NCBI GenBank assembly: GCA_902825945.1
Contig: CADECY010000018.1
Span: 1-64,000, forward strand
Origin: an uncultured Acidobacteriota bacterium
Lineage (GTDB): Bacteria; Acidobacteriota; Terriglobia; Bryobacterales; Bryobacteraceae
Direction of reading: 5' to 3'
DNA: 64,000 nt
In this document: piece by piece, positions 8,917 to 19,408 of the stretch
Numbering within the stretch: the first letter of the stretch is position 1
Layout of the letters: each line of letters begins with the position of its first letter
The notes under the pieces: generated by a model
Told to the model about the DNA's origin: nothing
The model's input: only the letters and a program-made list of their open reading frames with translations
The model's database searches: none
Position numbers and translations under genes: made by a program

Positions 8917-11067
8917 ATGTTGAACGCTCCTTGGGGCTTTTCCGCAGTTCGAGGCGCTGCCACTGCTCATGTGAGCGGCGTACGGAGCGAGTGCTCCCTC
9001 TCTCCCTTTTGCCTCGCGCTATCGCTCATCGCCTATCTCTCGGGCCTTGGTTGCGCTTCGCACCCGAAGCCCCGTTTGCGCTTTATTGCAGCCTCGTCAC
9101 ATCCATTTGTTTTTGTTGATTCCGCGGGGAATGTCGCGGGAGTTAGCGTGGAGTTGTTCAACGCGGCTGCCCAGCGTGCCGGGCATTCCATCGATTGGGT
9201 CGTCACCAGCAGCGACCCACAGGATGTGTTGTTGCGGGGTGAAGCCGACTTGTTTCACGCCCTCCCCCTCGATCCGCCCCCTCCGCCGAGTCTCCACGTC
9301 ACAAAACCGTGGATCCGGGCCGACTACGTCGCGTTGATCGTTCAGGGCAAAGCGCCTTCGTCTCCGGGTCTCCGGGTCACGCTGATCGACCACCCGATCG
9401 ATCGTACCGTTCAGCGCCGCCTCTTCCCTAATGCCTCTGTTGCCTTCACACAGACGCGCGATGATGGCCTCGCGGCCGTTTGCGCTGGACACGCCGATGC
9501 AGTCGTCACTTCACCGAGGGTTGCGAGGCTCCTGGCCCGGGGGCTCTCCAATTGTCAGCACAGGGGTATGGAGTGGATCGAGCAGCCCGAGATGTCGGTC
9601 CCCGTGGCGGTTGGTGCACGGCAACGTTTTGGCCGGGAAGCAGAGAAGATCCGATCCGAGATTGCCGGGATCGTGACTCGTGGTGAAGCTCAAGCGATCT
9701 ACTCCCGCTACGGCCTCACCATCAACCGCACCTTCAGTTCGATGGTGGCACTGGCGGAGTTCGAAACACAGCGCGACAGGTTGCAGGCCATTCTCGCGGT
9801 CACGATCACGCTCACCTGCCTCCTCATGACCGTACTCGCGGTGGCGATCGCCAATGGCCGCAAAGCCATGAGAGCCAGGATCGCGGCGGAAGCGGCAACC
9901 CTTGCCAAGTCTGACTTCCTGGCGGTCATGAGCCACGAGATCCGGACGCCCCTTCACGCCTGCCTCGGTCTGACGGAACTCCTGCTCGCGAGCAATCTAT
10001 CACCTGAACAGCGAGACCTCGTTGAACTATCCGCGCGGTCCGCCCAGGACTTGAATTCCTTATTGGGCGACATATTGGACTTGAGCCGTATCGATGCGAG
10101 AAAGCTCGTCATCGAACCGGTCCCATTCAATCCCGCAATCCTGATCGAGCATGTTGCGCGGATGGTCCGCGCGGCAGGTACCAATGAGGGCGTCACCGTC
10201 TCCGCCGCTCCCAGCTCCTCCCTTCCATTGTGCCTGGTCGGTGATGAGGGCAGGCTGCGGCAGGTACTCCTAAACCTGGCGATGAACGCACGCAAGTTCA
10301 CCCGCCAAGGAACGATCACCATTCGCGCCGCTTACGACGGGGGTGAATTCCAGGCTTCGGTTCAAGACACGGGGCCGGGTATCGACGCCGATTTGATCTC
10401 CCGCGTGTTCGAACGGTTTGAACAGGGCGACGCTTCCAGTACGAGACGGCACCGCGGTAGCGGGCTGGGCCTCGCCATTTCGAAGGAATTGATTCAGTTC
10501 ATGGGCGGCAAGATCGGCGTGGTGAGCAAGTCCGGCGAGGGTTCCGCGTTTTGGCTTACCGTGCCATTGCAGGCCGGAATGCCACTCCCCGCGCCGGGTG
10601 TAGCCGTAAACAGACATCCGCTCCATGGTCAGGTGCTGGTGGTCGAAGATGACCCGATCAACCGGAAAGTGATCACGCGGCTGCTGGAGAAACTTGGGCT
10701 CCACCCCACGGTCGCGCCTGACGGCGAAACGGCTGTCCAGATGGCCGGTGAGGGCTCGTATGGGGCAATCCTGATGGATTGCCAAATGCCGGGGATGGAC
10801 GGATTCGAGACGACTCGCCGCATTCGCGGTTTCGAGCACGGTGCCGGCAAACGCACTCCGATCATCGCACTTACCGCTGACGTCAGCATTGAAAACCGCC
10901 GCCGGTGCCAGTCCGCCGGCATGGATGATTTTCTGGGCAAGCCGCTACACATCGATGTGCTGGCTTCCATGCTGCGCGGCTGGATCGAACACAGCCAAGA
11001 AACAGGACCATTCTCGCGGCAAGCGATCGCGCAAAACAACCCATCGCCGCCGGTACTCTCTGAGTGA
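8917..11067 (+). CDS. hybrid sensor histidine kinase with periplasmic solute-binding-like sensor
   Basis: About 716 residues from the ATG at 8917 (GTG at 8971 is an alternative; no clear Shine-Dalgarno sequence decides). Domains in order: hydrophobic N-terminus ending in a lipobox-like LSGLGC; a bacterial extracellular solute-binding (family 3, PBPb-like) sensor, about residues 60-270 (LRFIAASSHPFVFVDSAGNV, then DGLAAVCAGHADAVVTS); one membrane helix (LAVTITLTCLLMTVLAVAIA); HisKA with His340 in MSHEIRTPLH; HATPase_c with N, G1 and G2 boxes (MNARKF, DTGPGID, GSGLGLAIS); and a receiver domain with the phosphoacceptor Asp621 in ILMDCQMPGMDG. It probably senses a small amino-acid-like ligand in the periplasm and passes phosphate within the protein or onward to an unlinked partner; no separate response regulator is adjacent. 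Confidence 0.9.
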   Translation: MLNAPWGFSAVRGAATAHVSGVRSECSLSPFCLALSLIAYLSGLGCASHPKPRLRFIAASSHPFVFVDSAGNVAGVSVELFNAAAQRAGHSIDWVVTSSDPQDVLLRGEADLFHALPLDPPPPPSLHVTKPWIRADYVALIVQGKAPSSPGLRVTLIDHPIDRTVQRRLFPNASVAFTQTRDDGLAAVCAGHADAVVTSPRVARLLARGLSNCQHRGMEWIEQPEMSVPVAVGARQRFGREAEKIRSEIAGIVTRGEAQAIYSRYGLTINRTFSSMVALAEFETQRDRLQAILAVTITLTCLLMTVLAVAIANGRKAMRARIAAEAATLAKSDFLAVMSHEIRTPLHACLGLTELLLASNLSPEQRDLVELSARSAQDLNSLLGDILDLSRIDARKLVIEPVPFNPAILIEHVARMVRAAGTNEGVTVSAAPSSSLPLCLVGDEGRLRQVLLNLAMNARKFTRQGTITIRAAYDGGEFQASVQDTGPGIDADLISRVFERFEQGDASSTRRHRGSGLGLAISKELIQFMGGKIGVVSKSGEGSAFWLTVPLQAGMPLPAPGVAVNRHPLHGQVLVVEDDPINRKVITRLLEKLGLHPTVAPDGETAVQMAGEGSYGAILMDCQMPGMDGFETTRRIRGFEHGAGKRTPIIALTADVSIENRRRCQSAGMDDFLGKPLHIDVLASMLRGWIEHSQETGPFSRQAIAQNNPSPPVLSE

Positions 11068-11120
11068 TGCTGTCCGGTTCTGTCGCCGGCACGCCAGTTT
11101 AGGTTCCGGGCCGCCCTCGG

Positions 11121-13490
11121 TCACCGGACTTCCGGCTTCACCCAGCGGTCGAACCACCGGATCATCTCGGCGACCGTGTGCTCGACGCTTTCCCGCCCGC
11201 GATAGGTGTGCGCCTCGCCCGGCAGCACCACATAGCGGACCGTTCCGCCATTCCCGCGAATCGCGGCGTAGAGCCGTTCGGATTGAATCGGAAACGTGCC
11301 CTGGTTGTCGTCGGCCTCGCCATGGATCAGCAGCACCGGCTCCTGGATCTTGTGCGCCTGCAGAAACGGCGACATGCGCAGATAGACATCCGGCGCTTCC
11401 CAAATCGTGCGCCGCTCCGCCTGGAATCCGAACGGCGTGAGCGTGCGGTTGTAGGCGCCGCTGCGCGCAATGCCCGCGCGGAACAGATCGGAGTGGGCCA
11501 GCAGATTCGCGGTCATGAAGGCGCCGTAACTGTGTCCGCCCACGCCCACACGCTTCGGATCGATCACGCCCAGTTCGTTCGCTTGGTCGATCGCCGCTTT
11601 TGCCGACGTGACGATCTGCTCGATGTAGGTGTTGTTCGCGGTCTCCGAATCGCCGACGACCGGCATCGTTGCGCCGTCGAGCACCGCGTACCCGGCAAGC
11701 GCGAAGAACAGCTGCGAAGCGCCGGCGATTGTCGTGAACCGCTTGGTCGAACCCGACACTTGGCCCGCCGTGTCCGCGTCGCCGTATTCGCGCGGGTACG
11801 CCCACACGAGCGCGGGCAGGCGCGTGCCGGGCTTGTAATCGGGCGGGAGAGTCAGCGTGAACGACAGTGTCACCCCATCCGCGCGCTTGTAAGTGACCAA
11901 GCGCCGTTCGATCTTGCGCAGCACGGGCGTGGGATCGAGGTCGCTCGTCAGCCTCCGCTCCATCTTGCCATCCACGCGGATCAGGTAGTGCGGCGGCTCC
12001 ACTGGTGTCTCGCGCCGGGTGATGATTCGCCGGCCTTCGTTGTCGAGCATCGCGACGAACGACTCATAGCCTTCGGTGTCGCAATGGAACAGCCGATGCC
12101 TGGCCGCGGTGTCAAGATCGTGGGAATCGAGGAACGGCCGGTCACCTTGCGGCGAGGCACCCTCGCCTTCGAAGAACACGCGCGATTCGGCGATGCGAAC
12201 GGCACGAGTCCCATCGGTGCGGAGCCCCGTCAGCAACGTGCCAGGATCGTGATATCGATCCTGCGTCTTGCGCGTCCACAGAACCTTGACACCCTCGGGG
12301 CCGCTGAGTGATGTCCGCGCCAGCCGCTTGACCGGATCGATTTCGTTCACGATCGCGCGGCCATCGGGCAGCCACCGAAGCGCGTTGAATCGGAACTCGG
12401 TCCGGAAGAATTCGGCAGGCGTGCCGTGAAAGGGCGTAGCAAGCGACATCACGCGGTCGCGCTCCGTCGCGGGATTGCGCGTGTTACCGCCGTCGAGCGC
12501 CTCGACCCAGATGAGCGTCGCGGGCTCCGTTGCCTTCCATGCGTGCAGTCTCGGACCTTCGGCCACGCCCTCGATTGGAATCCGGTCGCGCATCGGCTGG
12601 CTCGCGATCTTGGTGACAGCTCCTGACGCCAAGTCCCACACCTCCACCTCATGCGTGAATCGTTCCGCCGGCAACACGTAGGAATACGGTACGTGCAGAT
12701 AACGGACCAGCAGAGACTTCCCATCCGGCGACGGCTCGAGGCTCGCAAAAATAGCGGGCTTGCCAATCGCACGCGCGGCACCACCGCGCACCGGAATCAT
12801 CGATAACTGCGACGTCGAAAAGTGGGTGAAGAGCTGCTCGTCGTGCGGTGACTGCAACAGATCCTGATAGGTACGGATCGGGCCCGCTTTCCCCGTGGTC
12901 TCCTGCACTAGCGGTCCGGCAGGAACCATCGGCGCGGCGGCTACGGCGCCCCTTCCCGGCGGAACGGTTTGCACGATCAGCGCGGTGCCACCCGGCATCC
13001 ATTGCACCGGCTCGCCGAAAGCGGCGTTCACGCGAACGCCCGGAATCCTCCGAAACTCGCCCGAGCGTGCCGTTCCGATCCAGAGCTCAATCCCGTCCGC
13101 GACCGTGTTCGTTGCAGCGAACGATTCGCCATCCGGGCTCCACACCGGTGCGGACAACCGTGCGCCCGCTGGGATCGACAGCGGAATACGGCTTCCGCCG
13201 GGCAGCGTCAGTAGCTCGAAGGAGTGGTACGTGATCGCAGTGTGCGGACCGTTGGTCCGCGGGTTGATCCGTTCGCCCGCCAGCCGCAGCACCGGCGCCG
13301 CGACCTCGGCCACTGGCGGATAACGTCTTCCGCGGTGAACGATGGCATAGCTACCAGCCGGACTCACCGAAAGCGACGGCGGAGCGGGCGCGTCGAGCAC
13401 GGCGCGAATCGCTTCCGGAGCGCGTAGATATTCGGTCTCAGCGGGTCCACTCATCGCGAGAGCCAATAGAAGGCAGGGCCGGCGTCTCAT
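11121..13490 (-). CDS. S9 family peptidase (prolyl oligopeptidase type), secreted
   Basis: 789 residues with a signal peptide ([19 protein letters not shown]). The N-terminal 500 residues form the beta-propeller type region, and the C-terminal 270 residues the alpha/beta-hydrolase domain. The nucleophile is Ser654 in [13 protein letters not shown], the Asp is in [14 protein letters not shown], and the His in [13 protein letters not shown] near the end. This layout fits the S9 peptidases found in many Acidobacteria and Bacteroidetes that are close to glutamyl-endopeptidase or dipeptidyl-aminopeptidase types. Its ATG overlaps the stop of the SDR gene by 4 bp, so the two are co-translated. It converges with the histidine kinase gene across a 53-bp gap in which I see no strong terminator. 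Confidence 0.9.
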   Translation of the reverse strand: MRRRPCLLLALAMSGPAETEYLRAPEAIRAVLDAPAPPSLSVSPAGSYAIVHRGRRYPPVAEVAAPVLRLAGERINPRTNGPHTAITYHSFELLTLPGGSRIPLSIPAGARLSAPVWSPDGESFAATNTVADGIELWIGTARSGEFRRIPGVRVNAAFGEPVQWMPGGTALIVQTVPPGRGAVAAAPMVPAGPLVQETTGKAGPIRTYQDLLQSPHDEQLFTHFSTSQLSMIPVRGGAARAIGKPAIFASLEPSPDGKSLLVRYLHVPYSYVLPAERFTHEVEVWDLASGAVTKIASQPMRDRIPIEGVAEGPRLHAWKATEPATLIWVEALDGGNTRNPATERDRVMSLATPFHGTPAEFFRTEFRFNALRWLPDGRAIVNEIDPVKRLARTSLSGPEGVKVLWTRKTQDRYHDPGTLLTGLRTDGTRAVRIAESRVFFEGEGASPQGDRPFLDSHDLDTAARHRLFHCDTEGYESFVAMLDNEGRRIITRRETPVEPPHYLIRVDGKMERRLTSDLDPTPVLRKIERRLVTYKRADGVTLSFTLTLPPDYKPGTRLPALVWAYPREYGDADTAGQVSGSTKRFTTIAGASQLFFALAGYAVLDGATMPVVGDSETANNTYIEQIVTSAKAAIDQANELGVIDPKRVGVGGHSYGAFMTANLLAHSDLFRAGIARSGAYNRTLTPFGFQAERRTIWEAPDVYLRMSPFLQAHKIQEPVLLIHGEADDNQGTFPIQSERLYAAIRGNGGTVRYVVLPGEAHTYRGRESVEHTVAEMIRWFDRWVKPEVR

Positions 13491-14239
13491 CGCGCCGTGT
13501 TGCCGCCATCGACAACGAACGTCTGTCCGGTCACGAACGACGAATCATCGGAGGCGAGGTAGAGCGCAATCCCCCCGATCTCATCGGGTTCGCCCACGCG
13601 CGGCAGCGGCTGCGTCGCCACCAGGTTCGACATGTATTGCTCGTTCGACCAGAAGTAGCTGCTGAAATCGGTCTTGATCAAACCCGGACAGATCGCGTTC
13701 ACCCGGACTCTGTTGCGTCCGAACTCCACGGCCCACACCCGCGTCATCATGATGAGGCCCGCCTTGGTGAAGCTGTAGCAGAGGCCGCCGTCCTGCGGGC
13801 GGATTCCGGCGATCGATGCCATGTTGATCACCGATCCGCCGCCGCGCTCGATCATTGTGGGCACGGTGAGCCGCACCAGCCGCAGCGCCGCGAGCACGTT
13901 GATCTCGGTGGTCTTGAGCAGCGCCTCATCGGTGACTTCGAGCGCCGGACCTTGCCCGACATTGGTGCCGCTGTTGTTGACCAGGATGTCCACCGGCCCG
14001 AACACGCGCTCGGTTTCGGCAACCAGCGCCTCGATCTGATCCTTGCGCCCCACATGGCACGCCACCGGGTGGATCTTGCCGCGCGAGCCGGCCAATTCCC
14101 GCGCCGCGGCTTCCAGGGCATCGATCTTGCGGCTCGCGATGACGACGTTCGCTCCCGCTTCCACGTAGCGTTTCGCGATCGCCTTGCCGATGCCGCGTCC
14201 GCCGCCGGTGATGAGCGCGGTCTTGCCTTCCAGGTTCAT
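13487..14239 (-). CDS. SDR family oxidoreductase (classical short-chain dehydrogenase)
   Basis: 250 residues, full length for a classical SDR. The NAD(P)-binding Rossmann motif [10 protein letters not shown] is at residues 11-20. The NNAG motif appears as NNSG, the catalytic Ser is in INMASIAG, and the Tyr-x-x-x-Lys pair is in CYSFTKAG. An Arg-Lys pair after the second strand (ASRKIDAL) suggests NADP preference, though this is not certain. The family reduces carbonyls or oxidises alcohols, for example 3-oxoacyl-ACP or sugar acids; the substrate is unknown. It is the upstream partner of the S9 peptidase (4-bp overlap). Confidence 0.9.
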   Translation of the reverse strand: MNLEGKTALITGGGRGIGKAIAKRYVEAGANVVIASRKIDALEAAARELAGSRGKIHPVACHVGRKDQIEALVAETERVFGPVDILVNNSGTNVGQGPALEVTDEALLKTTEINVLAALRLVRLTVPTMIERGGGSVINMASIAGIRPQDGGLCYSFTKAGLIMMTRVWAVEFGRNRVRVNAICPGLIKTDFSSYFWSNEQYMSNLVATQPLPRVGEPDEIGGIALYLASDDSSFVTGQTFVVDGGNTAR

Positions 14240-14264
14240 GGGATCAGGATAACGCGTGTGTGCC

Positions 14265-14747
14265 TTACGGGCGCTTCGGCTTCACGTCCGCGCTGTAGAC
14301 GGTGGTGTGACCAGCGCCGGACACCAGTCCGGCTGGAATACCGAATAGCGCGCCGGCGACACTACCCCCGATAATTTCGAGCGTCGTGAAATTGAGAAAA
14401 GGCGTTGTTTTCCGGTTCGCAATCGAAACAGCGGAAATTCCCGCTCCCGCCCCGGCGCCGATCGCGGCCCCGATTGCGGCGTTCCGCGCCTTCTTCCTTC
14501 GCGCTACCGACACGCGCTCGACGCCAGTCCTCGGGATGCTCGTCACTCCGCCCTTGCCCTCGATCCGGATCGCGTCTTCGCTCGCGCCAGCGAACTTGCC
14601 GGAGACGGGCTTCTTCGCCCCCGCCGTCTTCACGCGCGCCGCCGCGCCTGGCTTGATCGAAAGGACCCGATTCCACGATCCCTGGAGCGGCTTGTCCTGC
14701 CCCAAGGCAGCCGGCAACGCCAACACCGCAACGATGATTCGACTCAT
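14265..14747 (-). CDS. small exported glycine-zipper protein (paralogue A of three)
   Basis: 160 residues from the ATG at 14747, which gives a signal peptide ([18 protein letters not shown]) and overlaps the stop of the DUF3995 gene by 4 bp. A conserved N-terminal part ([20 protein letters not shown], then [15 protein letters not shown], then [20 protein letters not shown]) looks like a small beta-rich domain of about 65 residues; it is followed by a glycine-zipper helix ([14 protein letters not shown]) and a second Gly/Ala hydrophobic segment. The same order recurs in the proteins at 19409-19888 and 19885-20382, so this is a local paralogous family. Similar domains occur in small acidobacterial hypothetical proteins; no function is known to me. 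Envelope location is inferred. Confidence 0.75.
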   Translation of the reverse strand: MSRIIVAVLALPAALGQDKPLQGSWNRVLSIKPGAAARVKTAGAKKPVSGKFAGASEDAIRIEGKGGVTSIPRTGVERVSVARRKKARNAAIGAAIGAGAGAGISAVSIANRKTTPFLNFTTLEIIGGSVAGALFGIPAGLVSGAGHTTVYSADVKPKRP

Positions 14748-15229
14748 CTCGACTGGCGCCCATTCGACGCCGGCGGACGCAACGCAACCAACGTGCATGC
14801 CGATCCGAGCAGCAGGCAGAGCGGCGAGTACAGCCGGAGGTCCCAGTGGCGGAACAACCCCGTCGCCTCGATCAGCGCGAATCCCGATACCGCAAGACCG
14901 CCGGCTCCCCGCAGCAGAAACACCGCGGCGACCGTCAAGGCTGCGTAACGGGCAAGGGGCTGATCGAAGCCGCCGAGCGGTGTGATTCCAGCGCGCCAGG
15001 CGATGATGCCGCCCGCCGCGGCGAGACAAGCGGTAACAATCCACGTCACCGTGCTGCTGGGGAAAGGCTGCCTTCCTACCACCAAGTCAGCAAGGCGATC
15101 GCTGTCGCCGGCTGGCCAACTCGATCCGGCGGCCCAGACTGCGTGGACGAAGGCGACCGTCCACAGCACCGTGGCGGCCGCGAGGCCGGCCGCGCGCGCA
15201 AGCGCATCCGGTGCGGGGCGTGCGGACAT
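14744..15229 (-). CDS. DUF3995-like membrane protein
   Basis: 161 residues with four hydrophobic segments: VLWTVAFVHAVWAAG, TVTWIVTACLAAAGGIIAW, YAALTVAAVFLLRGAGG and YSPLCLLLGSACTLVAL. The opening FVHAVWAAGSSWPAG and the FLLRGAGG segment fit the DUF3995 family of small integral membrane proteins of unknown function. It ends in a 4-bp overlap with glycine-zipper paralogue A, so the two are probably made together. A separate 4-TM protein lies 26 bp upstream on the same strand, which suggests a three-gene unit. Confidence 0.75.
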   Translation of the reverse strand: MSARPAPDALARAAGLAAATVLWTVAFVHAVWAAGSSWPAGDSDRLADLVVGRQPFPSSTVTWIVTACLAAAGGIIAWRAGITPLGGFDQPLARYAALTVAAVFLLRGAGGLAVSGFALIEATGLFRHWDLRLYSPLCLLLGSACTLVALRPPASNGRQSR

Positions 15230-15255
15230 GTCCGTACTCTATCACCCTGACGGCA

Positions 15256-15645
15256 TCAGGATTCCCGAGCGCCCGGCCATCCTGCGAACACGAGCATCGC
15301 GCCGGGGATCAGGAACACCAGAAAGAACGGTTCGAAGTTGCGCGCCACGAGCGCACACGCACCGAACACCAAATATCCGCCGCCAATGATGAGCGCCCCG
15401 AGCGTCGAAGCCTCTCGTCTCGCCGACCGGTTCCGGAAGACCGGAATCAGGATGAGTCCGAAGATCAGCATCGCGACACCGCCGAAGTGCCAGCCCACCT
15501 CAAGTCCCGCGACGAGATCGGCCGGAGCGTTGGTCCGGCTGAGTTCCTCGCTCAGCGCGGGCCAGCCGGCGAGCGAGTGCGCCGCCGCGCTGAGAATGAG
15601 CATCGCGGACGCGACAAGGCCGAGGATCGGACGAAGGCGAGACAT
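15256..15645 (-). CDS. small four-helix membrane protein, function unknown
   Basis: 129 residues from the ATG at 15645 (MSRLRPILGLVASAMLILSA); a longer in-frame start at 15696 would add an Arg/Cys/His-rich stretch that does not look real. Four membrane segments are visible: the N-terminal helix, WHFGGVAMLIFGLILIPVF, LGALIIGGGYLVFGACALVA, and FFLVFLIPGAMLVFAGW. A His between the first helices (AAAHSLAGW) and another in the second helix (GWHFGG) are spaced as in some heme or metal-binding helix pairs, but this is not diagnostic. I do not recognise the family. It lies directly upstream of the DUF3995 gene. Confidence 0.7.
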   Translation of the reverse strand: MSRLRPILGLVASAMLILSAAAHSLAGWPALSEELSRTNAPADLVAGLEVGWHFGGVAMLIFGLILIPVFRNRSARREASTLGALIIGGGYLVFGACALVARNFEPFFLVFLIPGAMLVFAGWPGARES

Positions 15646-15696
15646 GCCGGAGCGGCCATGGTAACAAAACCGCCGGCCGCCAGCATGCAACGTCAC

Positions 15697-18600
15697 TCAG
15701 AACGTGACCCGCAGCCCCAGCCGGAACACCCGCTCGTCGACGCCTTCGCGCGAGTTCGTCCGCACGCTCGTGATCTCCGTGTACCCGCCCAGTGCGCGAA
15801 TCGAACCATCGGGATTCAACTGCAGGTTCGAAACGTTCGCTCCCGGATTTCCGAAGTGCGGCGTGTTGGTGAAGTTGAACGCATCGGCGCGAAACTGGAT
15901 ATTCCAGCGCTCGGCGAAACGGAAGTCGCGGCCGAGGCCGAAGTCGACATTGACGAGTCCGGGCCCGCGCAGGAGATTGAACCCCGCGGTACCGTACCGC
16001 GCCTGCGTCACGTTGGCGAAAGCGAACGGATCGAAGTACGATGCGTTTCGGCCCACGCCGCCGAGCCTGTCCACGCTCGCCTTCACCAGATCGGCGCGTT
16101 GTGTGTTGTTCGGCGCGTTGAGCGAATTGGCGGCCGCGGTGACGCTGAAGGGAAGCCCGCTGAAGGTCGAGAAGATTCCGTTCAGGCGCCAGCCTCCAGC
16201 GAGCCACGAGGCCGCTCCACCTGAACTCGCCCAGCGCTTGCCGCGTCCGAACGGCAGCTCCGCCATGCCGGTCGCGACGAGATTATGCGGACGGTCGAAT
16301 CCGTTCACCGACCGGTTCAGCCGATAGAACTCCGGATCCTGAATGCCGAGGCTCAAGTCGCTCCGATCGTTGCAGCACAGCCCGCGCGACTTCGAAAATG
16401 TATAGGTCACGTCCACTTGATAGCCGGCGGCGAAGCGGCGCTCCAACTGCGCCTGGAGGGCGTTGTAGTTCGACGCGCCCGTCGGAGCGGTCATCTGTGT
16501 CGAAGCTGGCCGGTTGAACTGCTGGACGAGCGGCTGTCCGCGCTGGCCGAGTCCGGGCTTGCCGTAGTTCAACTCGATGAAGCCCAACTGGCGGATTTGC
16601 CGCGTGGCGACGTATCCGGCTTGTCCGGTCCAGCCCCACTTCAGTTGCTTCTGCAAGGTGAAGTTCCACGACTGGACGTAGCCGCGCGGGAACTTGTCGG
16701 GCAATGTGAACGCGACCACATTCGACGGAATGTCGATCGCCCCTTGTGACAGGTTCGGAACCGGCACCGGCGGCAGCCCATCACGCAGCCGGCTGACCTG
16801 TTGGAACTGATCGGCCGGGTCGATGCGCAGTCCGATGACCAGCGGATAGTTCGTGCGCATGGGCCTCGCCAGACTGTATGGATCGATGCTGATCCCGTAG
16901 CCGGTGCGGATCACGAAATCGTTGGTCGCGCGATAGGCGATTCCCACGCGTGGGGCGAAAAGACGGTTGCTGGTTTCCACTCCGCAGTCGCGCGGAACGC
17001 TACCCGCGCCGCAGACGAGCATCTTATTGGTTCGCCAATCGTAGCGCTCGATGCCGCGATCCTCGCGCGTGGGCATCGGAATGTACTCCCATCGCGTTCC
17101 GTACGAAACGGTCAGCTTGCGGCTCACCTGCCATTGATCGCGAATGTAGAAGCTCTGCAGCCACGCACGCGTGGTCACCGCGTCGGGCACCATCAGCACC
17201 TTTGTCAACTGGCTGGTGAGACCCATCAGGAACGCGCTGTAGCTATTGAACTGGTTCGCCGCCGGGCCGCCGCGAAGAAGCGTGGGTCCGCCGTTGAACG
17301 TGAATGAGCCCATTGGCGAACCCGATGTTCCCACCAGTTCGTGTGTGACATGATTCATGTGCTGGCGCGAGGCGTCGAACCCGAACCGCACATTGTGCGC
17401 GCCTTTGATCCAGTTGGCGTTGGCCGTATACTGCCAAGCTGGATCGTGCCAGATGATCGGCGTCACGCCGCCGCTGGAACCGAGTGTCGTGTAGTTGCTG
17501 ACACCGAACTCCGGCCACCCGCCCTGCACGCGCCTCGCACCATTCGTGCCGGGGATCCCGAGCAGTTCGAGCCCCAACTTCTCGTCGATACGGTTCTGCA
17601 GCGCCTCGGTGTCGAGCAGGTTCCAGCCGAAGTTCGCATCGACGATCAGGTTCCGCGTGAACGTGTACGTGCCGGCGATCGTCGTCGAATAGGTGTGGCC
17701 GCTCGCCTTCTTGCGGCTGCCACCCAGATCTCCGAGCAGCAGATCGACATCGTTTTGATATCGCAGCGTGCTGAGACGGCCGTACATGTTGAAACGCGAG
17801 TTGACGTTCCAGTTCACCTTGGAATCGATCGTGTGCCGGTCGAAGCGTTCAGGCCAGTTGCGATAGAAGTTGTTGACCAGGCCGGACAGGTTGGGTTGCG
17901 GTGTCAGCCCAACCAGCTTCACCGTCACCGGATCGAACAGACTCGCTGGAATCCGCTTGTCCGGGAACGGCTGCCGGCCGGACCCGTCCGCCGCGCCAGT
18001 GAACGGATTGTAGACCTGATTCGGCGACGCCGACATGTCGCCCGCGCGAATCGCGGCCGTGGGCACGCTCCCGAACGCATCGGCCACCTTGCGGTCGAGC
18101 GATGCTTCGTAGCTCGCGAAGTAGAAGAGCTTGTCGCGTTTGATGGGTCCGCCCACCGTGCCGCCGAACTGATTGAAGATCGCTTTTGGCTTGACTCCCA
18201 GCGGATTGAAGAACCGGTTCGCCTGGATGTGCTGATTGTTGTGGAACTGGAACATCGACCCGTGCAGCGCGTTGGTTCCGCTCTTGATCTGCACGTTGAC
18301 GGTCGAGCCGCCCGCCAGGCCTTGCTCGGCATCGAACGTGTTGGTGACGACGTTCACCGTTTCGATCGATTCGATCGACGGCACGTGCGCCGCGTACCAG
18401 GGCAGCCACACACCGTTGGTCGCGGTGCCATCCACGCGGATACCGTTGCCCATCGAGCTGGTGCCGTTCGAATTGTAGACCAGCGCGCGCGACGGATTCG
18501 CAATCACGCTGCCCGCGTTCTGCGGTGGCGACATTCCCGGGACCGTGAGCAGCAACTGCTGATAGTTCCGCCCTTGCGCGACGGGCAGGTCGACGAGATT

Positions 18601-19017
18601 GCGCGCGCCGATCTCGCGCCGCACCTCGGCGCGGTCGGTCTGCAGCGCGGCCGCTTGCGCGCTCACGATCACCGATTCCGCCACGGCGCCGATCTGCAAG
18701 ACCTGATCGACACGGGTCACGTTGTTGATCGTGACGATGACGCCTTCCTTCTTCGAAGGCGCGAATCCAGCCTTCGCGAATTCGACGATGTAGCTGCCGC
18801 TCGGCACGCTCACGAGGTTGAACCCGCCGAGTTCATTGGTCTCGGCTTGCCGCTTCTGTCCAGTCTGGGTATTGGTGATCGTCACCGCCACGCCGGGAAC
18901 CGCCGCCGCCGTGCCGTCGGTGACATTGCCGACGAGAGATCCGTAGAGTACCTGCGCCGGAGCGGTTGCGCTTACGACGAGCAGGCCGGTTGCCGCGAAA
19001 AGATAACTCCGTATCAT
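15697..19017 (-). CDS. Oar-like TonB-dependent receptor with carboxypeptidase-regulatory-like domain
   Basis: About 1106 residues from the ATG at 19017 (MIRSYLFAATGLLVVSATAPAQ signal peptide); a GTG 6 bp upstream is less likely. Domains: carboxypeptidase-regulatory-like at about residues 25-105 (GSLVGNVTDGTAAAVPGVAV), plug (NGIRVDGTATNGVWLPW, then VPSIESIETVNVVTNTFDAE), then a beta barrel ending in Phe (RLGLRVTF). It differs from the receptor at 2977 in nearly all loops, so it probably handles another substrate. Unlike the other two receptors in the window, no enzyme gene follows it closely: the 4-TM gene starts 51 bp after its stop. A TTGACA hexamer lies at 19047-19052 on the minus strand but I see no convincing -10 to match it. 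Confidence 0.92.
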   Translation of the reverse strand: MIRSYLFAATGLLVVSATAPAQVLYGSLVGNVTDGTAAAVPGVAVTITNTQTGQKRQAETNELGGFNLVSVPSGSYIVEFAKAGFAPSKKEGVIVTINNVTRVDQVLQIGAVAESVIVSAQAAALQTDRAEVRREIGARNLVDLPVAQGRNYQQLLLTVPGMSPPQNAGSVIANPSRALVYNSNGTSSMGNGIRVDGTATNGVWLPWYAAHVPSIESIETVNVVTNTFDAEQGLAGGSTVNVQIKSGTNALHGSMFQFHNNQHIQANRFFNPLGVKPKAIFNQFGGTVGGPIKRDKLFYFASYEASLDRKVADAFGSVPTAAIRAGDMSASPNQVYNPFTGAADGSGRQPFPDKRIPASLFDPVTVKLVGLTPQPNLSGLVNNFYRNWPERFDRHTIDSKVNWNVNSRFNMYGRLSTLRYQNDVDLLLGDLGGSRKKASGHTYSTTIAGTYTFTRNLIVDANFGWNLLDTEALQNRIDEKLGLELLGIPGTNGARRVQGGWPEFGVSNYTTLGSSGGVTPIIWHDPAWQYTANANWIKGAHNVRFGFDASRQHMNHVTHELVGTSGSPMGSFTFNGGPTLLRGGPAANQFNSYSAFLMGLTSQLTKVLMVPDAVTTRAWLQSFYIRDQWQVSRKLTVSYGTRWEYIPMPTREDRGIERYDWRTNKMLVCGAGSVPRDCGVETSNRLFAPRVGIAYRATNDFVIRTGYGISIDPYSLARPMRTNYPLVIGLRIDPADQFQQVSRLRDGLPPVPVPNLSQGAIDIPSNVVAFTLPDKFPRGYVQSWNFTLQKQLKWGWTGQAGYVATRQIRQLGFIELNYGKPGLGQRGQPLVQQFNRPASTQMTAPTGASNYNALQAQLERRFAAGYQVDVTYTFSKSRGLCCNDRSDLSLGIQDPEFYRLNRSVNGFDRPHNLVATGMAELPFGRGKRWASSGGAASWLAGGWRLNGIFSTFSGLPFSVTAAANSLNAPNNTQRADLVKASVDRLGGVGRNASYFDPFAFANVTQARYGTAGFNLLRGPGLVNVDFGLGRDFRFAERWNIQFRADAFNFTNTPHFGNPGANVSNLQLNPDGSIRALGGYTEITSVRTNSREGVDERVFRLGLRVTF

Positions 19018-19408
19018 GGGCACAGCACATCACACTGGGGCTCCCGTGTCAACCCGGTGCTACCGTGCTGTGATGCCGGAAGCGTGGTGGTCCGGACTAT
19101 GCGGTCCGGTCGTTGATGGAAAACATCGTGAGGCGGACGACTTGTCCTCTGGCGGATTCACGCCCGCCCACCGCGTACGCGACGTTCGCCCTTCCCACGG
19201 ACCGAGCCGGCCGCTATTCGAAGCCTCGACGATCATGCGCTCCAGCACATACAGCCGCGGAACGATCGAGCCGGGCACGGTAGCCGTAGCCTATTATTGG
19301 CGCGAAGCCTTCGAGTACTGCCGCCTTACCGGACTGGCCGGCGAGAATCGATGCGAGGCGCAATGCCCCCGAAGGGACGCACTGCCAACCTACCACCCCG
19401 TACCCACG
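19018..19408. other. 391-bp intergenic region, no gene recognised
   Basis: This stretch lies between two minus-strand transcription units. Reading frames on both strands are short or compositionally odd. The only structure seen is a 6-bp hairpin, CCGGAC-TATGCG-GTCCGG, at 19092-19109, and a TTGACA hexamer (minus strand, 19047-19052) that could be part of the receptor promoter. Confidence 0.4.

Noticed and set aside
17341..19116. 591-codon plus-strand ORF
   Set aside because: Antisense to the second TonB-dependent receptor; composition is that of a reversed coding frame.
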